Positions 1 to 8,773 of a stretch of DNA of 64,000 nt are shown here, piece by piece. The stretch lies in NCBI GenBank assembly GCA_963842305.1, contig CAWJFW010000003.1:310001-374000 (forward strand). Reading direction: 5' to 3'. Both the position numbers and the translations under genes were made by a program. Source of the DNA: JAIBJN01 sp963842305 (GTDB taxonomy: Bacteria > Actinomycetota > Thermoleophilia > Gaiellales > Gaiellaceae). The notes beneath the pieces are model-generated. The model did not search any database. It saw only the letters and a list, made by a program, of their open reading frames with translations, and was not told the DNA's origin. Within the stretch, counting starts at the first letter, position 1; the number at the start of each line of letters is the position of its first letter.

Positions 1-1158
1 GTGGACGCGACGGCCCTCGAGCTTCCGGCGCGCGGGCAGCCTGTCGTGATTACCGCGAGCGTCCAGACGCCTGCCGGCGACTTCACGCAGCTCCAGCTTG
101 GAACGCCCGACGACGAACGGGCAACGGTGCTCGCCGTACCCGTGCCCGAGGAGGCACGTGGAGGTCGGATCACGGCCCTCACCGTGTCGCCTCCTGTGAG
201 GGTGCAGGAGCGCGGGGGCGAGGGAGTGCCGCTCGAGCTCGAGTTGGAGCTGGGCGGGCTCAGCGCCAGGACGCCGAGCGGAAGCGTCACGCTGGGGAAC
301 TACCAGGATTGGCTCGCCGTCAACGGCATCGAGGCCGACGCCGACGGGAACGGAGCCACGCTCACCGGCACGCTCAGCGAGTCGGTCGCGAGCCGCTTCC
401 GCCCCGCGCAGCCGAGCGACGAGCAGCCGCTCACGGTGATCGCCTCTCCAGACGTGGCAGCAGCCGCAGGGCCTGGTCGCGAGCTGGCGCTGCGGGTGGC
501 CGGCGAGCAAGTCGTCGCCCAGGTCGTCGGGGTCACCGACCGCTTCCCAGGCGTCGGCGAGGACTTCGTGGTCGCCGACCGGACGCTGCTCGGCACCGCA
601 CTCAACTCCGCTCGACCGGGCGTCGCCGTGTCGAACGAGGTCTGGCTTGGTGCGCCCACCGATCTGGGTCGGACCGAGCTTGCTGCGGCGCTCGCCCGCT
701 CGCCGTACAACGTCCTCGCCATCGAGTCCCGCGCCGAGCTCGAGAGCTCACTCAGCAACGACCCGCTGGCGCGGGGAACACTCCTAACGCTGCTCGCGGC
801 CGCCCTCGTAGCCCTTGGCCTTGCCCTCGTCGGGGTTCTGCTCGGGGTCGTGTCCGATGTGCGGGACGAGCGGGGTGAGCTCGACGACCTGGAGGCCCAG
901 GGAGCACGGCCGGCTCTCCTACGGCGGGTCGTGCGCCTGAGAAGCCTCGTCGTCGTCTCGGTCGGCGTCCTCGGGGGCCTGGCGACGGCGGCGCTGCTCG
1001 GATTCCTCGTCGTCGACCTCGTCACCGTGACCGCAGACGCTCGCGCGACGGAGCTGCCGCTGAGGACGGCGATTACCTGGCCCGTTCTCGCCGCAGCGCT
1101 CGCCGCCGGCGTTCTCGCGGCCGCAACCCTCGTTACCGCCGCCTCCCGCCGCGTATGA
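1..1158 (+). CDS. ABC transporter permease, FtsX/MacB type (C-terminal part)
   Basis: The window opens inside this gene, so only the last 385 or so residues are visible and the true start lies upstream. The first 255 residues form a soluble, Gly/Val/Glu-rich extracytoplasmic region. Three hydrophobic segments follow at about 258-282, 310-340 and 355-380, the usual C-terminal arrangement of FtsX-fold permeases. A charged cytoplasmic loop (DVRDERGELDDLEAQGA) separates the first two, where the coupling helix of this family contacts the ATPase. The stop overlaps the start of the ATPase gene in an ATGA junction, so the two are probably translated together as an exporter or mechanotransmission complex. 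The substrate is unknown. Confidence 0.85.
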   Translation: MDATALELPARGQPVVITASVQTPAGDFTQLQLGTPDDERATVLAVPVPEEARGGRITALTVSPPVRVQERGGEGVPLELELELGGLSARTPSGSVTLGNYQDWLAVNGIEADADGNGATLTGTLSESVASRFRPAQPSDEQPLTVIASPDVAAAAGPGRELALRVAGEQVVAQVVGVTDRFPGVGEDFVVADRTLLGTALNSARPGVAVSNEVWLGAPTDLGRTELAAALARSPYNVLAIESRAELESSLSNDPLARGTLLTLLAAALVALGLALVGVLLGVVSDVRDERGELDDLEAQGARPALLRRVVRLRSLVVVSVGVLGGLATAALLGFLVVDLVTVTADARATELPLRTAITWPVLAAALAAGVLAAATLVTAASRRV

Positions 1159-2738
1159 GCGACAGCGCCGTTCAGCTCCGCGACGTCTTCCGGGTCTACC
1201 CGGCGCCGGAAGGAGGCGTCGTGGCGCTTCAGGGCCTGACGCTGGACATCCGCGAGGGCGAGATCTGCGTCGTCCTCGGACCGAGCGGCTCGGGGAAGTC
1301 CACGCTCCTCCGCATGCTCGCGGCGCTCGACTCGCCGACCGCGGGGAGCGTGCACGTACTCGGCCGCGACCTCGCACGGCTGAGTCGTCGCGGCAAGGCC
1401 GCGTACCGCTCGGACGTCCTCGGCTATGCGGACCAGCACTACTGGCGTGCGCTCGCATCGGAGCTCGAGGTGCGGGAGCTCGTCGGCGTCCAGCTCGGCC
1501 TCGCGGGCCTACCACGGACGGAGCGTCTCGGACGCGCAGGGGAGCTGCTCGAGCGCGTCGGTCTACTCGACCGCGCGGAGGCCCATCCGCGCGAGCTCTC
1601 CGGAGGCGAGCAACAGCGCGTTGCGATCTGCGCCGCGCTCGCACATCGCCCGCGGCTCCTGCTCGCGGACGAGCCGACCGGCGAGCTCGACGCTGCGAAC
1701 GCCCGCCGGGTCTACGAGGCCATCGCCGAGCTCGCCCGTGAGGGAGGGACGACGACGGTGCTCGTCAGCCACGACCCGGAGTCGGCGAGCGTCGCCGACC
1801 GGATCGTGCGCGTTCGGGACGGTCGCGTGAGCGACGAGGCAGCACTTGCCGACGGCCGGGACGAGTCGATCGTCGTCGGCCGCGGGGGTTGGCTCCGACT
1901 CTCCGAGGAACTCCTCCGGCGAACCGGCATCCAGGCACACGCGAAGGCGACCCTCCACGAGCACGGCCTTCTGCTTCAGGCAACCGGAGACGTGGTCGCC
2001 GAGGAGCCTCCGGACGAGGAAGGGCTCCCGCGACCGTCCGAAGGCGGCAGTCCGGTCGCCGAGGCCGCGGGGCTGACACGGACCTACGGCGAAGGCGCGG
2101 CAGCCGCGACGGCACTGGCCGAGATCGACACGGTCTTTCGCGGCGGGCAGCTCACGGCGGTGACGGGGCCGTCGGGCTCGGGCAAGACGACACTTCTGCA
2201 CCTTCTCGCGGGGCTCGACCTGCCGTCGGCGGGCGAGGTGCGCGTGTTGGGAGAGACCCTGTCCGCGCTCGATCGCGACGCACGCGCCCGCTTCCGGGCC
2301 GAGAAGATCGCGCTCGTCAGCCAGGAGACGGGGCTGGTCCCGTTCCTGACCGCCGCCGAGAACGTGGAGCTGGGCCTCTCGCTCCGCGGGTTCGAAGCCG
2401 GAGACGCACGCTCACGCGCGGCCGAGGCACTCGCGGCGGTGGGCCTCGCCGGTGCGGCAGGCCGCCGCGTGGCGGATCTGTCGAGCGGCCAGGGTGAGCG
2501 GGCGGCGGTCGCCCGCGCGGTCGCGGGGCGCCCAGCGCTTCTGCTCGCGGACGAGCCGACCGCACGTCTCGACCAGGCGAACGCGCTCGCGGTCGCGCGG
2601 TTGCTCGTGGGCCTGGCGCGCGAGACCGGCACGGCGGTCGTCTGCGCCACCCACGATCCACTCCTTATCGAGCACGCGGACGACCTTCTCGACCTCGCGG
2701 CACACCGTCGAGCGGCGGCCGCACGGACCGGCGTCTAG
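1155..2738 (+). CDS. ABC transporter ATP-binding protein with two fused nucleotide-binding domains
   Basis: This 527-residue protein carries two complete ABC ATPase domains in tandem. Domain 1 has Walker A GPSGSGKST (42-50), signature LSGGEQQR (from 148) and Walker B LLLADEPTGELD. Domain 2 has Walker A GPSGSGKTT (338-346), a degenerate signature LSSGQGER and Walker B LLLADEPTARLD. A linker of roughly 70 residues joins them. LolD/MacB-type ATPases are normally single-domain and dimerise, so the fusion would give a fixed heterodimer with one non-canonical signature site. It is coupled by ATGA overlap to the upstream permease. Its TAG stop lies inside a CTAG shared with the opposing GGDEF gene. 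Confidence 0.92.
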   Translation: MSDSAVQLRDVFRVYPAPEGGVVALQGLTLDIREGEICVVLGPSGSGKSTLLRMLAALDSPTAGSVHVLGRDLARLSRRGKAAYRSDVLGYADQHYWRALASELEVRELVGVQLGLAGLPRTERLGRAGELLERVGLLDRAEAHPRELSGGEQQRVAICAALAHRPRLLLADEPTGELDAANARRVYEAIAELAREGGTTTVLVSHDPESASVADRIVRVRDGRVSDEAALADGRDESIVVGRGGWLRLSEELLRRTGIQAHAKATLHEHGLLLQATGDVVAEEPPDEEGLPRPSEGGSPVAEAAGLTRTYGEGAAAATALAEIDTVFRGGQLTAVTGPSGSGKTTLLHLLAGLDLPSAGEVRVLGETLSALDRDARARFRAEKIALVSQETGLVPFLTAAENVELGLSLRGFEAGDARSRAAEALAAVGLAGAAGRRVADLSSGQGERAAVARAVAGRPALLLADEPTARLDQANALAVARLLVGLARETGTAVVCATHDPLLIEHADDLLDLAAHRRAAAARTGV

Positions 2739-3757
2739 CTCGCCGCCGCGGCCTTCGTCTCGATCGCGAGGAGGGTGCGGGCGCCGCCGGCAGCCTTCGC
2801 GCGATAGGCGGCGAGATCGGCCAATCGATACACGTTCTCCGCGGACGATTGGATCGGCGTGACCCGGGCGATCCCGCCCGAGAAGCTGTACTGGCCGTTC
2901 CCGATCTGCGCGAGCGTCTCCTGTGCACGCTCGGCGACCTTGATCGCATCGTCGGCGCTCGATCCGGGGAGGATGACGCCGAACTCGTCACCCCCGAGTC
3001 GGCAGGCGGCGTCCGTCGCCCTGATCGTCGCCCGGAGGGCGTCCGCCAGCGTCCTCAGTGCCTGATCGCCGGCGACGTGGCCGCTGACGTCGTTGATCCG
3101 CTTCAGCCCGTCCAGGTCGACGATCAGGAGCGCGAGGTCCTCACGGGTTCGCAGGCTACGTGCAACCGCCGCCTCGAACTGCTCCTCGAAGAGCCGCCTG
3201 TTGTAGAGGCCGGTGAGGGTGTCGCGCGCCGCGGTCTCCTGGAGCTCGGCGAAGAGCATGGCGTTGCGGATTGCAGTGGCGACGATGTCGCAGAGGGCCC
3301 GGCAGAAGTCCACGTCGGCGTCGTCCCACACCCGGGCCCGCTCGTCCAGGATCTCCATCAGTCCGATCGTCTCGCCCCGGGCGACCAGCGGCAGCATGAG
3401 GAGGGACTGCTGTCCCTGCTGCTCGAGCAACGCGCGCTCGGCCGGATCGTCATGGGGCCGATCGACCCGCACCTGCACGGCCTCCTGCGTGTCGAGGACG
3501 TGGCGCGTCGCCGGATAGTCCGTCAGGAGGTACACCTGGCCACCGGTCGCCGTGATCTCGTCCCGTCCCTCTCGGTACTCGACGAGCATGATCAGCTCGC
3601 TGCGGGCCGGGTCGTACGTCGAGAGCTCGGCGGCGGTCGCTCCGGTCAGCTGAGCCGCGTGCGAGGCGAACTCGTGCAGGACCTCGCGCAGGTCGAGGCT
3701 GGAGGAGAGCGCTCGCGAGACGTCGAGCAGCGCCTGCAGGCGTTTGGCTTGAGCCAT
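2735..3757 (-). CDS. GAF domain diguanylate cyclase (GGDEF)
   Basis: A sensory GAF domain (about residues 10-160) is followed by a GGDEF domain. The GGDEF active-site motif is intact (about residue 255), and an RATD inhibitory I-site sits five residues before it, so the enzyme should make c-di-GMP from two GTP and be product-inhibited. There is no transmembrane segment or signal peptide, so it is cytoplasmic. I chose the ATG that begins MAQAKRLQ, directly before the GAF fold. A GTG 57 nt upstream is also open and has a GAGGGA sequence before it, but it would overlap the neighbouring membrane-protein gene. An HD-GYP protein encoded at 34.2 kb could be the opposing phosphodiesterase. Confidence 0.88.
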   Translation of the reverse strand: MAQAKRLQALLDVSRALSSSLDLREVLHEFASHAAQLTGATAAELSTYDPARSELIMLVEYREGRDEITATGGQVYLLTDYPATRHVLDTQEAVQVRVDRPHDDPAERALLEQQGQQSLLMLPLVARGETIGLMEILDERARVWDDADVDFCRALCDIVATAIRNAMLFAELQETAARDTLTGLYNRRLFEEQFEAAVARSLRTREDLALLIVDLDGLKRINDVSGHVAGDQALRTLADALRATIRATDAACRLGGDEFGVILPGSSADDAIKVAERAQETLAQIGNGQYSFSGGIARVTPIQSSAENVYRLADLAAYRAKAAGGARTLLAIETKAAAAS

Positions 3758-3774
3758 CGATAAGGAATCGGCGT

Positions 3775-4170
3775 TCAGCGTGCACCGCTTGAGGGCGTTT
3801 CTACCTTGGTCCACCGTCCCTCGTCAGGCTTGATCAGCATGCCGAGGAGCAAGTTGACGATCGAGACGATGATCGCCGCGACGAGCGTCCACCAGAAGCT
3901 CCCGGTCTCGAAGCTGGGGACGATCCAGTCGGTCAGGTAGAGCATGAACGTATTGATGAGGATGAGCGCCAGGCCGAAGGTCAGGATCACCGCCGGGAGC
4001 GCGAGCAGGATCACGATCGGCCGTATGAGCCAGTTCACGAGCGTGAACACGAGCGCGGCGATGAAGAGGACCCAGAAGTCGTCGCCGTACTCCATCCCGG
4101 GCACGATCCAGGCCGCCACGAAGAGGGCGACGATGTTGGAAAGCCACGAGATGAGAAGCGCGATCCACAT
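3775..4170 (-). CDS. Phage holin family / YvlD-like membrane protein
   Basis: A 131-residue, very hydrophobic protein with four predicted membrane helices (about 5-25, 30-52, 60-82 and 92-115) separated by short turns, ending in a charged tail. The loop NWLIRPIVILLALPAV is typical of the YvlD/DUF360 family, which databases label phage holin family IV. These are chromosomal membrane proteins of unknown function. No phage genes are nearby, so the holin label should not be read as evidence of a prophage. It lies just upstream of the GGDEF gene on the same strand. Confidence 0.85.
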   Translation of the reverse strand: MWIALLISWLSNIVALFVAAWIVPGMEYGDDFWVLFIAALVFTLVNWLIRPIVILLALPAVILTFGLALILINTFMLYLTDWIVPSFETGSFWWTLVAAIIVSIVNLLLGMLIKPDEGRWTKVETPSSGAR

Positions 4171-4187
4171 GGCGTGATGGTGTCAGA

Positions 4188-4754
4188 CTACGCGAGGTCG
4201 TCGAGGAATCGGCGCACGCGCTCCTTGACGAGCGTCGTAGCGTCCTCGTCGTAGTCGGCGAGGCTGCTGTCGGTGAAGAGGTGCCGATCGCCCGGGTACA
4301 GGAACAGCTCGGCGCTCTCGGTCTCCTCCGCGACCTGGCGGGCGATGTCGGCGTCCCCCCACTCGTCGGCCTCCCTCGTGTGGATCTGGAGCGGGACGCC
4401 ATCCGGCCAGGGGCCGCCGAACTCCGACGTCGGGACACAGGCATGGAACAGGAGCGCTCCCGCTGCTCCGGGCCGGGTCTGTGCGAGCATCTGCGCCGGC
4501 ATCACGCCGAGCGAGAAGCCGGCGTAGACGAGCGTGTTCGGCAAGTCCTCCGCGGCGAACCGGCCGCGGTCCATGATCGTCCCGAAGCCGAGCTGCTCCA
4601 GGTAGGCCATGCCGTCGGTGAGCTCGGCAAACGTCTCTCCCTCGTAGAGATCCGGGGTGTGAACGGCGTGGCCGGCGGCGCGAAGCTCGTCGGCGAACGC
4701 GAGACACCCGGGCGTCAGTCCCTGCGCGTGATGGAAGAGCAGGATTTCAGCCAT
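4188..4754 (-). CDS. Dienelactone hydrolase family protein (alpha/beta hydrolase)
   Basis: A 188-residue, single-domain alpha/beta hydrolase. The nucleophile elbow reads GFSLG, so the nucleophile is Ser rather than the Cys found in classic dienelactone hydrolase. The C-terminal GDRHLFTD supplies the probable catalytic His, and the acid may lie in the READEWGD segment. The start MAEILLFHHAQG leads straight into the first beta strand and the HHAQG oxyanion-loop region, as in the short actinobacterial DLH-like proteins. The substrate cannot be read from sequence. It lies 17 nt upstream of the YvlD-like gene on the same strand. Confidence 0.85.
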   Translation of the reverse strand: MAEILLFHHAQGLTPGCLAFADELRAAGHAVHTPDLYEGETFAELTDGMAYLEQLGFGTIMDRGRFAAEDLPNTLVYAGFSLGVMPAQMLAQTRPGAAGALLFHACVPTSEFGGPWPDGVPLQIHTREADEWGDADIARQVAEETESAELFLYPGDRHLFTDSSLADYDEDATTLVKERVRRFLDDLA

Positions 4755-4852
4755 TCGCCGTCACCTCTGGCCGCTCGTGCCGCACACGATACCCGGGGCA
4801 GCGCCCCAAAGCGTGTCCCGGACGCCGGCCCTCCAGCCTGGCTTGCGCCGGT

Positions 4853-5210
4853 TCAGAGTTCGTTCTCGCGAACCTTCCGGGCCAGGACGCCCGGGATCAT
4901 GAGCAGCGCTTCCGGAGTCGCAAGCCAGGCCTGGACGATGCCAAATCGGAAGCGGCTCGCGCTCGTCGCTGGGTGGGAATCCGGCCGGGATGGCCAGGAC
5001 GGCGAGAGCGAACGGAAGCAGGAGCGCCCACCAGCTCCCGATCGCAAACCCGAAGCCGATGTGAGCCACGACGACGAGCAGGGCGATCAGCACGGGTCTC
5101 GCCGTACCCGCTGTGAACCCTTCGGTCGTGTTCCAGATCCCGTAGATCAGCGCACAGCCGAGACCCAGATAGACGAGGGCGCAGACGCGCCGATCCAGCA
5201 GCCAACGCAG
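4853..5210 (-). pseudogene. Small integral membrane protein, frame disrupted
   Basis: Two overlapping leftward frames make one plausible membrane protein if a single base is skipped near 4945. The first frame has hydrophobic helices (VLIALLVVVAHIGFGF and WWALLLPFALAVLAIP) and runs into DEREPLP. The other frame continues with FGIVQAWLATPEALLMIPG and ends in KVRENEL. Upstream of the first GTG the frame stays open and hydrophobic (LVYLGLGCALIYGIW) back to the edge of the tRNA gene without an ATG, GTG or TTG, so the start is unresolved. A CTG is possible. I do not recognise the family. The break is either a sequencing indel or real decay. Confidence 0.5.
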
Positions 5211-5211
5211 A

Positions 5212-5284
5212 TGGGCCGTGAAGGATTCGAACCTTCGACCTTGGGATTAAGAGTCCCCTGCTCTACCAGCTGAGCTAACGGCCC
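5212..5284 (-). tRNA. tRNA-Lys (anticodon CTT)
   Basis: A complete 73-nt cloverleaf reads on the minus strand. The acceptor stem GGGCCGT pairs with ACGGCCC and the discriminator base is A. The D-arm is TTAGCTCAGCTGGTAGAGCA, and the T-arm contains GGTTCGAATCC. The anticodon stem GGGA/TCCC encloses loop CTCTTAA, placing CTT at the anticodon, which reads AAG lysine codons. The 3' CCA is not encoded. Confidence 0.97.
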
Positions 5285-5297
5285 CCAGGCGGGGCCA

Positions 5298-5303
5298 AGT
5301 GTA
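5298..5303 (-). promoter_or_regulatory. Putative -10 element of the tRNA-Lys gene
   Basis: TACACT on the minus strand lies 13 nt upstream of the tRNA 5' end. It matches TATAAT at four of six positions. No convincing -35 is visible, so support is modest. Confidence 0.3.
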
Positions 5304-5444
5304 GCGGCGTCAGGTTCGATTCCCGGTCAGGCCGGGCGCTCGAGGCGGCGCTGTGTGTACCAGGCGACGGTGCGCCCCGCACCGAGCGGGCGAGCAAGGA
5401 GACCGAGGCCGCCGATCAGGAGCTTGATGGTCATTGCGTTCGGC

Positions 5445-5450
5445 TACATT
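5445..5450 (+). promoter_or_regulatory. Putative -10 element for the diacetamido-sugar operon
   Basis: TACATT ends 10 nt before the GTG start of the epimerase gene, the same spacing seen at otsB and birA in this window. It supports the GTG start over the TTG 27 nt upstream and predicts a transcript with almost no leader. Confidence 0.4.
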
Positions 5451-5460
5451 CGCCGGCGGC

Positions 5461-6522
5461 GTGCGAATCCTTTCCGTCGTCGGCAACCGGCCGCAGTTGG
5501 TCAAGTCAGCTCCGCTCGCGCTCGCCTTGCGCGACCGGGGAGTCAACGAGATCGTCCTCCACACCGACCGCGACGACGACCCAGAGCTCTCCGCGACCTT
5601 CTTCGAGGAGCTCGGGCTGGCACCGCCGCGCTACCGCCTCGAAACGGGCTCCGGTACCCACGGCGAGCAGACAGGCCACATGCTGCCTGCGATCGAGGCG
5701 GCGGTGCTGGAGGAGAAGCCGGACGCGGTCATCGTCTTCGGCGACGGAAACTCGACGCTGGCGGGAGCGCTCGCGGCAGGCAAGCTGCTCGTGCCGGTCG
5801 CCCACGTCGAGGCGGGGCTCCGCTCCTTCGACCGCACCATGCCGGAGGAACTGAACCGGGTGCTCGTGGACCGCATGTCGACCCTGCTCCTCTGTCCCTC
5901 CGAGGTCGCCGTCGGCAACCTCGCGACTGAGGGGGTCACGAAGGGTGTCCAGCTCGTCGGCGACGTCATGTACGACGCGGTGCTGCGCCTCACGCCGGCG
6001 GCGCGGGAGAGCTCCGACGCACTGGCGCGAAACGGGGTCGAGCCCGGCGCCTACCTCGTCCTGACGCTGCATCGCGAGGCCAACCTCACAGCAGAACGCC
6101 TTGCCCAGGTCTGCGAGGCGCTCGCCGAGCTCGACGAGACGGTCGTCTTCCCCGCCCACCCTCGCACGAGCGCGGCGCTCGCCGCGACGAGCGTCGAGTT
6201 TCCGCCGTGGGTCCGAAGAATGCCCCCGGCCGGCTACCTGGAGTTCGCAGCCCTCGTCTCGCAGGCACGCGTCGTCCTGACGGATTCGGGAGGCGTCCAG
6301 AAGGAGGCGTACTGGCACGGCGTGCCCTGCGTGACGCTTCGGACGACGACCGAGTGGGTCGAGACCGTGGAGTCGGGCTGGAACAGATTGACTGGGACCG
6401 ACCCTGCTGCGATCGTTGCGGCAGCGCGCGGAGCGGCACCTCGAAGCGAAAGACCAGCTCTCTACGGCGACGGAAACTCCGCCGCGAAGATCGCTGACCT
6501 GCTTTGTACGATGAGTCGATGA
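5461..6522 (+). CDS. wbpI: UDP-HexNAc 2-epimerase, WbpI/WecB family
   Basis: This is a GT-B-fold, non-hydrolysing UDP-sugar C2-epimerase of about 353 residues. It begins RILSVVGNRPQLVK and contains GDGNSTLAGALAA, the HVEAGLRSFDRTMPEE segment with family-conserved acids, and SGGVQKEA near the C-terminus. The LVGDVMYDA segment resembles WbpI-type enzymes that act on UDP-2,3-diacetamido-glucuronate, rather than the TGNT version typical of UDP-GlcNAc 2-epimerases. The dehydrogenase, oxidoreductase and acyltransferase genes that follow also fit the WbpI reading. WecB activity is the alternative. The stop overlaps the next start in ATGA. I prefer the GTG start to an earlier TTG. Confidence 0.85.
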   Translation: MRILSVVGNRPQLVKSAPLALALRDRGVNEIVLHTDRDDDPELSATFFEELGLAPPRYRLETGSGTHGEQTGHMLPAIEAAVLEEKPDAVIVFGDGNSTLAGALAAGKLLVPVAHVEAGLRSFDRTMPEELNRVLVDRMSTLLLCPSEVAVGNLATEGVTKGVQLVGDVMYDAVLRLTPAARESSDALARNGVEPGAYLVLTLHREANLTAERLAQVCEALAELDETVVFPAHPRTSAALAATSVEFPPWVRRMPPAGYLEFAALVSQARVVLTDSGGVQKEAYWHGVPCVTLRTTTEWVETVESGWNRLTGTDPAAIVAAARGAAPRSERPALYGDGNSAAKIADLLCTMSR

Positions 6523-7781
6523 GCGATGTCGCCATCGTCGGCGCCGGCTATGTCGGTGTCCCGCTCGCGCAGGTCTTTGCCGAGGCAGGGTTGAGCACGG
6601 TTCTCGTGGACGTGGATGCCGACCGCGTCGCCGCACTGAACCGCGGCGAGAGCTACATCGAGGACGTGCCGTCGGAGAGCCTGCGCCCCCTCGTCGAGTC
6701 GGGGGCCATCACGGCGACGACCGACTACGACGCGCTCAGAGACGCCGACGCGATCCTCATCGCCCTGCCCACGCCGCTTTCGGTCAACCGCGAACCCGAC
6801 CTCTCGATCGTGGTCACCGCGGCCGGCGAGATCTCAACGCGCCTGCGGCCGGGCCACCTCGTCGTGCTCGAATCGACGACGTACCCCGGAACGACCCGGG
6901 AGGATGTTCTGCCGGTTCTGGAGACAAGCGGGCTCACCGTGGGCACGGATTTCCACCTCGCGTTCTCTCCCGAGCGCGTTGATCCGGGCCGCACGGACTG
7001 GACGACGAAAACGACTCCGAAGATCGTCGGCGGCATCACGGAGAGCTGCCAGGCCGCGGCTTGCGCGTTCTACGAACGGGCGATGGACACCGTGATCGCG
7101 GTGTCCTCTCCGGAGGCCGCGGAGCTGACGAAGCTCCTCGAGAACATCTTCCGTTCCGTCAACATCGCGCTCGTCAACGAGCTGGCACAGCTCTGCGACC
7201 GCATGGGCGTCGACGTCTGGGAGGTCGTGGACGCCGCAGCCACGAAGCCGTTCGGCTTCATGAGCTTCAAGCCCGGCCCCGGCCTGGGCGGCCACTGCCT
7301 GCCGGTCGACCCCTTCTACCTTTCCTGGAAGGCTCGGGAGTACGACTTCTACACCGAGTTCATCGAGCTCGCCGGCAAGATCAACGAGAACATGCCGTAC
7401 TTCTGCCTGGACAAGATCACTCGGGCACTCAACTCGGTCGAGAGGTCGGTCAAGGGCAGCACCGTCCACCTCGTCGGCGTCTCCTACAAGGCCGACGTCG
7501 GCGACCTCCGCGAGTCGCCCGCCCTCAAGCTCGTCGAGCTTCTGCGGGATGAGGGAGCCGAGGTCTCCTACCACGACCCGCACATTCCGGCGCTGCCGGA
7601 GTACGGGCTCGAGTCCTCGTCCCTGGACGGTGCCGCCGCGAGTGCCGATTGCGTCGCGATCGTGACTGCGCATTCGGGCATCGACTACGACGACCTGGCC
7701 TCCCGCGCCAAGCTCGTCGTCGACTTCCGCAACGCGACGGGCCCAAACGGAAGCCTCAACGGGCGCGTATGGAAGCTCTAG
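6519..7781 (+). CDS. wbpA: Nucleotide-sugar 6-dehydrogenase (UDP-GlcNAc/UDP-ManNAc type)
   Basis: A 420-residue, three-domain UDP-sugar dehydrogenase. The N-terminal Rossmann motif is GAGYVGVPLA (8-17). The active site contains Lys205 and Cys260 in GPGLGGHCLPVDPFY, and the C-terminal UDP-binding domain carries GVSYKADVGDLRESP. It oxidises the C6 alcohol of a UDP-N-acetylhexosamine to the uronic acid with two NAD+. The family splits into WbpA (UDP-GlcNAc) and WecC (UDP-ManNAc). The neighbouring oxidoreductase and acyltransferase favour WbpA. The ATG lies within the ATGA shared with the epimerase stop, and the 3' end overlaps the next gene by 13 bp. Confidence 0.9.
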   Translation: MSDVAIVGAGYVGVPLAQVFAEAGLSTVLVDVDADRVAALNRGESYIEDVPSESLRPLVESGAITATTDYDALRDADAILIALPTPLSVNREPDLSIVVTAAGEISTRLRPGHLVVLESTTYPGTTREDVLPVLETSGLTVGTDFHLAFSPERVDPGRTDWTTKTTPKIVGGITESCQAAACAFYERAMDTVIAVSSPEAAELTKLLENIFRSVNIALVNELAQLCDRMGVDVWEVVDAAATKPFGFMSFKPGPGLGGHCLPVDPFYLSWKAREYDFYTEFIELAGKINENMPYFCLDKITRALNSVERSVKGSTVHLVGVSYKADVGDLRESPALKLVELLRDEGAEVSYHDPHIPALPEYGLESSSLDGAAASADCVAIVTAHSGIDYDDLASRAKLVVDFRNATGPNGSLNGRVWKL

Positions 7782-8773
7782 GCCCCGAGAGCGGCCCGAC
7801 GCAGGTCGCCGTTGCCGGGCTGGGGCTGTGGGGATCCAACCTGGCACGCAACTTCAACGAGCTCGCACGGCTCGAATGGATCTGCGACCTGAACGAGGAG
7901 CGCCTCGCCTCGGCCGCGACGCGGTATCCGGCGACGCGGGCGACGACGAGCTTTGACGAGCTCCTCGCCGACGACGAGGTCGAAGCAATCGTCGTGGCGA
8001 CGCCGGTGCCGACCCACGCCGAGCTGGCACGGCAGGCGCTTGCCGCAGGGAAGCACGTCTTCGTCGAAAAGCCGATGGCGCTGGCCGCCGACGAGGCCGA
8101 AGGACTCATGGCTCTCGCGGAGGAGCGGGGCCTGGTGCTCATGCCCGGCCACCTCCTCCTCTACCACCCGGGCGTCGTCAAGCTGAAGCAGCTCGTCGAC
8201 TCCGGCGTGCTCGGCGACGTTCTCTACGTCTACGGAAACCGCCAGAACCTCGGCACGATACGGCCCGACGAGAACGCCCTCTGGAGCCTGGGCGCGCACG
8301 ATCTCTCGATCATTCTCTACCTCATCGGCGAGGAGCCGAGCGAGCTCTGGGCACGGGGCGAGTCGTTCCTCAAGCCGGGGGTCGAGGATGTTGTCTTCTG
8401 CTACCTGCGCTTCCCGTCCGGGAAGACCGCACACATGCATCTCTCCTGGCTCGACCCGCACAAAATGCGCCGCATGACGGTGGTCGGGAAGGAGCGGATG
8501 GCGGTCTTCGACGACATGGAGCTCGACCGCAAGGTGACCGTCTACGACAGCGCCGCTGAGCCCCCGATCGGAACGTTCGGCGAGTGGAGCACGCGCGCGG
8601 GCGACGTCCACAGTCCTCGGGTCGCGAACGCCGAGCCGCTCCGCCTCGAGTGCTCGCATTTCCTCGGGCTCGTCCACGGAGACGGCGACCCGCTGGCGGC
8701 CGCCCGAGCCGGGCTCGCGGTCGTCCGCAGCCTCGAGCAACTCCAGGCCTCGCTCGAGCGAGAGCGCGTTTGA
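7769..8773 (+). CDS. wbpB: Gfo/Idh/MocA family oxidoreductase (WbpB-like)
   Basis: A 334-residue NAD(P)-dependent oxidoreductase. The N-terminal Rossmann motif is AVAGLGLWGSN, followed by VVATPVPTHAELA and the family hallmark EKP (HVFVEKPMALAAD). The C-terminal half is the alpha/beta substrate domain, with SLGAHDLSIILYL where family members place the catalytic His. In the WbpA-B-E-D-I pathway, WbpB oxidises C3 of UDP-GlcNAc uronate ahead of transamination. Position between the 6-dehydrogenase and the acyltransferase supports that role, but the sequence family alone is broad. The start ATG overlaps the dehydrogenase 3' end, and the stop overlaps the next TTG start (TTGA). Confidence 0.82.
   Translation: MEALGPESGPTQVAVAGLGLWGSNLARNFNELARLEWICDLNEERLASAATRYPATRATTSFDELLADDEVEAIVVATPVPTHAELARQALAAGKHVFVEKPMALAADEAEGLMALAEERGLVLMPGHLLLYHPGVVKLKQLVDSGVLGDVLYVYGNRQNLGTIRPDENALWSLGAHDLSIILYLIGEEPSELWARGESFLKPGVEDVVFCYLRFPSGKTAHMHLSWLDPHKMRRMTVVGKERMAVFDDMELDRKVTVYDSAAEPPIGTFGEWSTRAGDVHSPRVANAEPLRLECSHFLGLVHGDGDPLAAARAGLAVVRSLEQLQASLERERV

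Noticed and set aside
3775..4170. Possible prophage remnant because of the phage holin label
   Set aside because: The protein belongs to the chromosomal YvlD family. There are no integrase, capsid or lysis genes and no composition change.
5327..5434. A 35-codon minus-strand frame between the tRNA and the epimerase gene
   Set aside because: It has a mildly hydrophobic start, but no ribosome site, no -10 at the usual spacing and no family. It lies under the epimerase promoter region.
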